From CAZZKJ01 sp964654695 (GTDB lineage: Bacteria > Krumholzibacteriota > Krumholzibacteriia > WVZY01): DNA of 20,634 nucleotides. Below the pieces are notes generated by a model. That model was not told where the DNA came from and searched no databases. It saw only the letters and a list, made by a program, of their open reading frames with translations. This document shows positions 15,730 through 20,634 of the stretch, one piece after another. The DNA lies in assembly GCA_964654695.1 (NCBI GenBank), contig CAZZKJ010000044.1, positions 1-20,634 of the forward strand. The letters are read 5' to 3'. The position numbers and the translations under genes are program-made. How positions within the stretch are numbered: the first letter of the stretch is position 1; every line of letters starts with the position of its first letter.

Positions 15730-16782
15730 ATGCTTTTGGACCAATGTGGAAGATCAATAACTTATTTGCGTTTTTCACTGCTTGATAAATGTAATCTAAG
15801 CTGCGAATACTGCCGGCAGGACGAGCATCATTCTGAAATGGAAAATTCCATTGACCTCGGGAATATTACGCTGCTAATGGATGTATTTGTTTCGCTCGGC
15901 ATTAAGAAAATCCGACTTACCGGTGGAGAGCCTTTGCTGAGAAAGGATCTCGAAGAGTTAATAGCATACCTGAGATCTCTCTCTTTGGATCTCGAAATTG
16001 CCATCACTACAAACGGAGTGCTTCTCGAAGCGAAAACAGAAAATTTGAAAAGCTGTGGTTTGAACTCCATAAATATAAGCCTGGACTCGCTGAATCGAAG
16101 CAGGTTTACCGCCATTGTCGGCCGCGATTGCCTTGAAATTGTTTTGAAAGGAATCGACGCGGCCGCTGGGGCGGGATTCGACAGAGTCGGAATAAACGTA
16201 GTCGTTACGAGAAATGGAAATTACCGCGAAGTGAACGATTTTATTAAATTCGCCGCGGAGCGCCGGATCAATATTCGTTTTATAGAATTGATGGAAACTT
16301 CAGCAACCGCCGCTTTTTTCAAGGATGAATTCGTTCCGTCCGATGAAGTAATTTCCAGGATAGCATCCAAGATCCCTCTCGTGCCCTATGAGAAAGCCGA
16401 TGAGGAAACCGAATGGGTCGGAATGAAACAAATGAAATTTACGGGATCAACCGGTCTCTACGGCGAAAACTCCCGGGCAGCAGGGCCGGCCCGGTATTTT
16501 CGAGTCAAGGGAACGGGAAATGCGCTCGGCTTCATTTCCCCATACAGCGAAAACTTTTGTGATACCTGCAACCGAATTCGCCTGGATCACAGGGGCGTTT
16601 TATATCCCTGCTTGTTTTCCAGCGGAGTATGCGATCTTGGGGCAATAATAAAAAACGGCGCAGGCAAAGAAGAACTTCGCGAGATTGTAAAACTGCATGT
16701 AAAAGGGAAAAAACAGGCAAGACAAGATTACTTAGGCAGTGCTTCTGAAAAAAGGCCGGAGATTTTCAGACTTGGAGGATGA
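15730..16782 (+). CDS. moaA: GTP 3',8-cyclase MoaA
   Basis: This 350-residue radical-SAM enzyme catalyses the first step of molybdopterin synthesis, GTP to 3',8-cyclo-7,8-dihydro-GTP. The SAM cluster ligands are Cys21, Cys25 and Cys28 (DKCNLSCEYC), followed by LTGGEPLLRKDL. The second, GTP-binding cluster is at Cys277, Cys280 and Cys294 (C-x2-C-x13-C, FCDTCNRIRL). The C-terminus ends in the double glycine (FRLGG) that MoaA needs for catalysis. The open frame continues upstream to 15688, but ATG 15730 lies 2 nt after the PHP stop and fits the family start. No other moa genes are in the window. Presence of MoaA implies molybdo- or tungsto-enzymes elsewhere in the genome. Confidence 0.95.
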   Translation: MLLDQCGRSITYLRFSLLDKCNLSCEYCRQDEHHSEMENSIDLGNITLLMDVFVSLGIKKIRLTGGEPLLRKDLEELIAYLRSLSLDLEIAITTNGVLLEAKTENLKSCGLNSINISLDSLNRSRFTAIVGRDCLEIVLKGIDAAAGAGFDRVGINVVVTRNGNYREVNDFIKFAAERRINIRFIELMETSATAAFFKDEFVPSDEVISRIASKIPLVPYEKADEETEWVGMKQMKFTGSTGLYGENSRAAGPARYFRVKGTGNALGFISPYSENFCDTCNRIRLDHRGVLYPCLFSSGVCDLGAIIKNGAGKEELREIVKLHVKGKKQARQDYLGSASEKRPEIFRLGG

Positions 16783-16846
16783 AAGCTTTGGGCGCACGGG
16801 ATGACCCCGCGTAGGATATAGCATTATTGACAAAGAAGATGCGGTT

Positions 16847-17953
16847 ATGAATAGTATCATACATGAAAGGAAAGTTATCCCCGATCGAATCCTCGCGATG
16901 ACTGAAGAGGAGCAGATCTCGGCAGCTCTTGTTGAAAAGCAGGTATTAGGAAATGAACTCATCATGCTGGCACACCATTACCAGCGCGACTCCATAGTGA
17001 ACATATCAGATTTCAGGGGAGACAGTTTTGCGCTTTCTCGGGAGGCCGCCAGGCGAAGGAGCTCTCGGTTCATAGTATTTTGCGGGGTTCATTTCATGGC
17101 AGAAAGCGCCAGAGTCCTGGCTTCAGATTTTCAAAAAGTTTTTATGCCTAACACATCGGCGGGCTGTCCAATGGCCGATATGGCGGACCTGGATGATGTG
17201 CTGGCGGCGTGGGAATACATGGAGCACTTTTTTAACGGCGAGAAAATTATCCCGGTTACCTACATGAATTCATCTGCGGCGATCAAAGCCTTCTGCGGGG
17301 AGCGCGGAGGAGCCGTTTGTACTTCATCAAATGCGCGCAAGGTGTTCGAGTGGGCCCTGGGGCAGGACGCGAGAATATTGTTTCTGCCTGATGAGCATCT
17401 TGGACGCAACACCGCCGATTCCCTGATGATTGAAGATAGCATGCAGGCGGTTTGGGATCCAAAGAAAACGGGCGGAGGCATATCAAAAACCAATCTTCAC
17501 AAAAGCCGCGTGGTTCTATGGAAAGGATTCTGTCACGTTCATACGTATTTTACTCTCGAGCATGTTGAAGCTGCGCGGGTGAAGTATCCCGGAGCAAAGC
17601 TCATTGTTCATCCTGAATGCAAAAGAGAAATCGTGGCTGAAGCAGATTACGCAGGATCGACCCAATTTATGGTTGATTATGCTGCGGATGCCGGGTCGGG
17701 CGAACAGATTATAATCGGGACCGAAATCAACCTCGTGGCGCGTCTCGCGGAGGAGCATCCGGACAAAACCATAGTGCCATTGGCGAGGAGCCTATGCCAC
17801 AATATGTATAAAATCAACCCGGCCTGGCTTCTTTTTACGCTCGAAAGTCTACGCAAAGATCAAAGCGCAAGCTTCTCCAATGAAATAATCGTTGAAGAAA
17901 AAATATCGGAAAACGCGGCGGCTGCTTTGAATAAAATGCTCGAGCTTGCCTGA
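16847..17953 (+). CDS. nadA: Quinolinate synthase NadA
   Basis: This 368-residue [4Fe-4S] enzyme condenses iminoaspartate with dihydroxyacetone phosphate to quinolinate in de novo NAD synthesis. The three cluster cysteines are inferred as Cys107 (SAGCPMADMAD), Cys229 (GFCHVHTYF) and Cys317 (SLCHNMYKINP). Their spacing fits the longer B. subtilis-like form rather than the short thermophile form. Other motifs include LAHHYQR, VFCGVHFMAESA, VTYMNSSAAIKA and FLPDEHLGRNTA. The gene follows moaA by 64 nt on the same strand. NadB and NadC are not in the window. No clear terminator follows. Confidence 0.96.
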   Translation: MNSIIHERKVIPDRILAMTEEEQISAALVEKQVLGNELIMLAHHYQRDSIVNISDFRGDSFALSREAARRRSSRFIVFCGVHFMAESARVLASDFQKVFMPNTSAGCPMADMADLDDVLAAWEYMEHFFNGEKIIPVTYMNSSAAIKAFCGERGGAVCTSSNARKVFEWALGQDARILFLPDEHLGRNTADSLMIEDSMQAVWDPKKTGGGISKTNLHKSRVVLWKGFCHVHTYFTLEHVEAARVKYPGAKLIVHPECKREIVAEADYAGSTQFMVDYAADAGSGEQIIIGTEINLVARLAEEHPDKTIVPLARSLCHNMYKINPAWLLFTLESLRKDQSASFSNEIIVEEKISENAAAALNKMLELA

Positions 17954-17969
17954 TTCAGTCGAGTACTCA

Positions 17970-17997
17970 CGCGGACCCTTCATCGATGCCACCCGCG
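17970..17997 (-). repeat. Stem-loop repeat copy B, downstream of the RibD_C-type gene
   Basis: On the minus strand CGCGGG and TCCGCG form a 6-bp stem with one G-T pair around a 16-nt loop that contains GGCATCGATGAAGG. It lies 54 nt past the stop of the reductase gene and in the same orientation relative to it as copy A is to the Rrf2 gene. Confidence 0.6.
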
Positions 17998-18050
17998 CTG
18001 GACGGGAAGCATCATTTTCGATCTTGGAGGCCGGATCCCCGGTCTTCGTT

Positions 18051-18740
18051 TCACCCGACGACGCGGTATTTCAAGAAAATCTCACTGCCGTATACGTTCT
18101 GCTTTACTAGTTCCAGCTTGACAACAGAATCCTTAAGAAAACCCCGCCCGTCGATCACAGTGGGTGACGTTTCACCGCCGATGAGAAGCGGAGCAAGTGT
18201 TATGTATATTTCATCCACAAGTCCGGATTTCAGGAATGAGTAATTTAACGCTCCTCCCCCTTCTAAGAGTATTTTCCTGGTTCCTTCCCTGTAAAGAAAA
18301 GACAAAACCCTTAAGGGCGAAACCTGCCGCGTAGGATGCACAATTATTCTGGCCAGCTTTGCATATTTTTTTATACGCCTGGCTCCGGCGCGCTCGGTTG
18401 TGAAAATAATCTTATCCGTATCGGGATGTTGAAAGAATTTCTTACCTGCAGGCAAGTCCAGGGTGTTGCTTATCACGATGTTTGCGGGTTGAGGGGGTTG
18501 TCCCATGGAGGTTCTCTGCTCCACGAGCTTTTTGCTGCGCACGATCAGCGGGAATCCGTCAACCCTGAAAGTTCCGGCTCCTATTATCACACTGTCGGAG
18601 GCGGCTCTGAGCTTGTTCATCAGTTCCCGGTCCTTTTTGGAACCCAGCGAGAAAGACTCGCGTCGGCTGGAGGAGATCTTCCCATCAACGCTCATCGCCA
18701 TATTTATGGCAACGTGAGGTCTTCTTTTTGTTGTTTTCAT
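18051..18740 (-). CDS. Stand-alone RibD C-terminal-type (deaminopyrimidine) reductase
   Basis: This 229-residue protein is a single dihydrofolate-reductase-fold domain of the RibD_C family. Motifs are VAINMAMSVDGKIS, ASDSVIIGAGTFRVDG, the NADPH-binding KILLEGGGALNYSFL, and APLLIGGETSPTVIDGRG. RibD reductases convert the 5-amino-6-ribosylaminouracil phosphate, and the archaeal/fungal stand-alone enzymes reduce the diamino substrate in riboflavin synthesis. The deaminase domain of bacterial RibD is missing, so this is either a stand-alone riboflavin reductase or a RibD_C paralogue with another substrate. No riboflavin genes lie nearby. The start ATG 18740 lacks a strong ribosome-binding site. 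The stem-loop repeat at 17970-17997 lies just past its 3' end. Confidence 0.85.
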   Translation of the reverse strand: MKTTKRRPHVAINMAMSVDGKISSSRRESFSLGSKKDRELMNKLRAASDSVIIGAGTFRVDGFPLIVRSKKLVEQRTSMGQPPQPANIVISNTLDLPAGKKFFQHPDTDKIIFTTERAGARRIKKYAKLARIIVHPTRQVSPLRVLSFLYREGTRKILLEGGGALNYSFLKSGLVDEIYITLAPLLIGGETSPTVIDGRGFLKDSVVKLELVKQNVYGSEIFLKYRVVG

Positions 18741-18988
18741 GATTATTTATCCGGGTTTTTTAAAATGCGCCGTTAAGCTCAACAATGCTACCATAGTGGA
18801 TTCTCCTATTGAATGGCCAATTTCTGATGGATTTTTTGTCAACGAAGCCACGAAGGGGTTTCGATAAGTATGATATTCAAACGGTATAACACGAGTTTAA
18901 GCAGTGGAATTTGAATGCGATACATATTTTTTCTCTTTCAACGTCCCTATGGGCATCTCTGGAATACTCTATGCGATAGAAAAGCCCT

Positions 18989-19474
18989 ATGATGAACAAG
19001 CAGCCGAAATTGCTGGTTCTAGGTCTTGGCAGCACACTCCAGTCGGATTGTGGTGTTGGGATCTATGCGGCCAGGCGCATAAAAGAAATGGTGCCTCCGG
19101 ATATCGTGAGCGTTAGGGAATCCGACCTGTCGGGCTTTAATATACCCGGACTTATCGATGGTTTCGATGACGTGATAATTATCGATTGCGTTGAAACCGA
19201 CTTCGGAATCCCTGGAAATATTTATCGTTATAATCTCAGTGAACCGGACGGAGTCCGGGGCTGCCCGCCCCCCCTTCATACGGATATCGATATTTTGACA
19301 AACAGGAGTAATATCAATAATATATATATCCCGGAACGGATAATTCTATACGCTGTTGAAAGCGCCAGCACGCAGTGTTTCGGCAAAGGATGCACAAAAG
19401 AAGTCGAGCATATAATTCCCAGACTGAGCAAACTGATAGTTGATGAAATAAACCGCGAGTTGTCAATTCGCTAA
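18989..19474 (+). CDS. Hydrogenase-maturation-type protease with altered metal site
   Basis: This 161-residue protein resembles the HybD/HyaD peptidases that trim the C-terminus of NiFe-hydrogenase large subunits after nickel insertion. The N-terminus reads LLVLGLGSTLQSDCGVG where the family has G-N-x-L-x-x-D-(D/E)-G-x-G. Thus Cys21 stands where HybD has the metal ligand Glu16, and Ser15 replaces the asparagine. The other two ligands are present: Asp66 (VIIIDCVETD) and His97 (PPPLHTDIDIL). Nine cysteines or fewer are scattered, none in a known cluster motif. No hydrogenase subunit genes are in the window. It may serve a hydrogenase elsewhere, a nickel-free relative, or have lost activity. An adjacent second ATG at 18992 is an alternative start. 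Confidence 0.8.
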   Translation: MMNKQPKLLVLGLGSTLQSDCGVGIYAARRIKEMVPPDIVSVRESDLSGFNIPGLIDGFDDVIIIDCVETDFGIPGNIYRYNLSEPDGVRGCPPPLHTDIDILTNRSNINNIYIPERIILYAVESASTQCFGKGCTKEVEHIIPRLSKLIVDEINRELSIR

Positions 19475-19732
19475 AAGGATCCACAGCCTGTTGCTGCAGC
19501 CGAGTGCTAAGAATTCTCGGCGCATGGAATCTGGAGTCCCCATTGAAAACGCGCTTTTATGCTTTATTGGTCCATTAAGCAATGGTCCATTCCCAGGATT
19601 GCCAACTTGTCTTTTGTAAAGCCCGGGTTTTGCTAAAATGGCAGCGATTATCCTATTCAATGGGGAATAAAGCAAAATCCGCATCAGAGAACACGAATGT
19701 AACTAATTTTAACATTTGAGGTTGTGCGATTA

Positions 19733-20043
19733 AAGCAATGGAAACATCTCCATGTGCTTGATGGTATGGTACTTGCCAAATGAAATGACTAGGGGGCGCA
19801 TATAGAGACACAATTTTATCGCTCCTGCTTAAACGGACCGATAGTCCTGTAATAGAATGAGATAGCCCGATAGGGATGGTGCCGTCGTAGCGCCGTGAGT
19901 GCGGCGGATTGAACGGGATAATGTGCGCGGGTGAGACCAGCGGGGAAAGCGGCTGATTCATCTCATACGTTTCATAGGATTGGGTTGGGTGCATAAGGCC
20001 TTGATAAAAATTGGGGCTTGTGAAACGAGATGAAGCTGCTTTT
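19733..20043. other. Structured element, candidate non-coding RNA or mobile-element remnant
   Basis: Successive predicted helices: AAGCAATGG/CCATGTGCTT with one bulge (19733-19759), GGAC-CGATA-GTCC (19835-19847), CCC-GATA-GGG (19866-19875), GGTGC/GCGCC and CGCCG/CGGCG near 19880-19910. A long helix then pairs 19945-19974 with 20021-20043: 23 pairs including two G-T, with 3-nt and 4-nt bulges on the left arm and a 46-nt loop. The strand of any transcript cannot be decided. I do not recognise tmRNA, RNase P, SRP, 6S, a known riboswitch or group II domain V. Confidence 0.4.
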
Positions 20044-20312
20044 GGTCGACCGGGGTGTTTGAATGATCCTGTTCTGATTCCTGCGGGCTATCTTTTTTAT
20101 TTCAGCCGTCTTCATCATCTCCGAACCGCTTGACCCGCGCCCTGCGCCCTTTTATCTTGATAAAAAGCTTACAGGCCTTTTCAAATGCTATTAGCGGCAA
20201 AGCGTAAATTGTACGTTTGAAGCCTGCGATGGAAAGTCCGGCAATAAAGTATATTTTTCCGGATGTAACCGTTGGGTCTGTTGTGATAGACTGTTCTGAT
20301 ATTGTTCAAGCG

Positions 20313-20336
20313 GGGGTGGCGTCGATGGAGTACCCT
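20313..20336 (+). repeat. Stem-loop repeat copy C, upstream of the oxidoreductase gamma gene
   Basis: GGGGT and ACCCT form a 5-bp stem (one G-T pair) around a 14-nt loop GGCGTCGATGGAGT. Aligned with copy A in opposite orientation, about 31 of 37 positions match over stem, loop and flanks. Confidence 0.55.
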
Positions 20337-20361
20337 GCGGCGCAGTTTTTCACGAGCACAG

Positions 20362-20383
20362 GGGTGATCGATGACAGGGACCC
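20362..20383 (+). repeat. Stem-loop repeat copy D, 26 nt after copy C
   Basis: GGGT and ACCC flank a 14-nt loop GATCGATGACAGGG. The downstream flank CCCGCGCGGC matches copy A, and the loop resembles copy B. Copies C and D are in tandem in the same orientation. Confidence 0.5.
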
Positions 20384-20442
20384 GCGCGGCGGCCGTTTAT
20401 AAGATAAAGATGATACGGCTCGGGTAATATATAGGGGGCATT

Positions 20443-20634
20443 ATGCAGTTAAGCATCGAAATTCCGAAAAAGAATCCGTTGGGTTTTTTCGAAATCCGCT
20501 TGGAAAGTATCGGCGGCTTGGGGGCGAATCTTGCCGGCAAGATGCTTGCGGAGGCCGGGATTCTTCACCAGGGGCTCAACGGCTCCGGGTTTGCCCGGTT
20601 CGGGTCCGCGAAAAAAGAGGGGCGCGGGCAACAA
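20443..20634 (+). CDS. 2-oxoacid:ferredoxin oxidoreductase gamma subunit, partial (runs off the window)
   Basis: The first 64 codons are open to the window edge. The product has FEIRLESIGGLGANLAGKMLAEAG, split here as FEIRLESIGGLGAN and LAGKMLAEAG, which matches the N-terminal glycine-rich motif of pyruvate or 2-oxoacid:ferredoxin oxidoreductase gamma domains (usually GGQG followed by a helix with LAEA). Such subunits help link 2-oxoacid decarboxylation to ferredoxin reduction in anaerobes. Here the family Gln is Leu. ATG 20443 has a GGGGG ribosome-binding site about 6 nt upstream. Alpha and beta subunit genes would be expected to follow. The substrate cannot be told from this fragment. Confidence 0.7.
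   Translation, partial: MQLSIEIPKKNPLGFFEIRLESIGGLGANLAGKMLAEAGILHQGLNGSGFARFGSAKKEGRGQQ

Larger units (their letters stand above)
19475..20442. other. 968-bp region without a credible gene, rich in secondary structure
   Basis: From left to right it contains a hairpin just after the protease gene (GCCGAG/CTCGGC, 19499-19521), two direct copies of TGGTCCATT at 19568-19576 and 19583-19591, and a structured tract at 19733-20043. An AT-rich hairpin TTTTATC-TT-GATAAAA follows at 20150-20165, then two stem-loop repeats at 20313-20336 and 20362-20383. The minus strand is open without a stop for about 145 codons (19653 to about 20087), but the predicted protein is low in recognisable structure and overlaps the long helix, so I do not call it. 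Confidence 0.6.

Noticed and set aside
20228..20242. GGAAAGTCCGG resembling the conserved start of bacterial RNase P RNA
   Set aside because: None of the other conserved RNase P blocks follows in the next few hundred bases; the match is probably chance.
20217..20402. 61-codon plus-strand frame ahead of the oxidoreductase gamma gene
   Set aside because: It spans both stem-loop repeats C and D, so its openness is explained by repeat sequence. It has no recognisable motif and only a weak ribosome-binding site.
1..20634. CRISPR array, complete insertion sequence, tRNA or rRNA gene
   Set aside because: No regularly spaced repeats, transposase motifs, cloverleaf or rRNA signatures were seen on either strand.

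Overview
The window is a chromosomal stretch of moderate GC content, dense with housekeeping and metabolic genes. It most likely comes from an uncultivated, anaerobic or microaerophilic bacterium. Evidence for a low-oxygen lifestyle is the number of oxygen-sensitive Fe-S enzymes (two radical-SAM methylthiotransferases, MoaA, IspG, long-type quinolinate synthase NadA), a hydrogenase-maturation-type protease, and the start of a probable 2-oxoacid:ferredoxin oxidoreductase gamma subunit at the right edge. A lipoprotein with a clear lipobox is compatible with a Gram-negative envelope. I cannot assign a phylum from this sequence alone.

Layout. (1) 88-2553, minus strand: acetyl-CoA synthetase (acs) followed by an Rrf2-family regulator with an Fe-S-type cysteine triad. 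(2) 2875-8045, plus strand: mtaB and miaB (overlapping by 4 bp), then an L-threonine-dehydrogenase-like enzyme and kbl. (3) 8088-10094, minus strand: a helical-backbone metal receptor protein without a signal peptide, then ispG, which has a plausible promoter of its own. (4) 10232-13345, plus strand: uvrC behind an extended -10 promoter, then a seven-repeat beta-propeller lipoprotein with a near-consensus sigma-70 promoter and a terminator. (5) 13454-14608, minus strand: an M24 (Xaa-Pro type) peptidase. (6) 14909-17953, plus strand: PHP phosphoesterase, moaA and nadA. (7) 18051-18740, minus strand: a stand-alone RibD C-terminal-type reductase. (8) 18989-19474, plus strand: an orphan hydrogenase-maturation-type protease with an altered metal site. 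(9) 19475-20442: almost 1 kb without a credible gene but rich in secondary structure. (10) 20443 to the edge: the partial oxidoreductase gamma gene.

Metabolic theme: threonine oxidation by Tdh and Kbl yields glycine and acetyl-CoA. Acs also makes acetyl-CoA, which a pyruvate:ferredoxin-type oxidoreductase could interconvert with pyruvate. The Rrf2 regulator beside acs is a candidate link between Fe-S or redox state and acetate activation.

The two most unusual signals are non-coding. First, four short stem-loops in intergenic DNA (50-75, 17970-17997, 20313-20336, 20362-20383) share a loop with core TCGATG while their stems vary but remain paired. Second, a 23-bp interrupted helix at 19945-20043 lies inside a roughly 300-nt stretch with several further hairpins. 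It may be an uncharacterised structured RNA or a mobile-element remnant.
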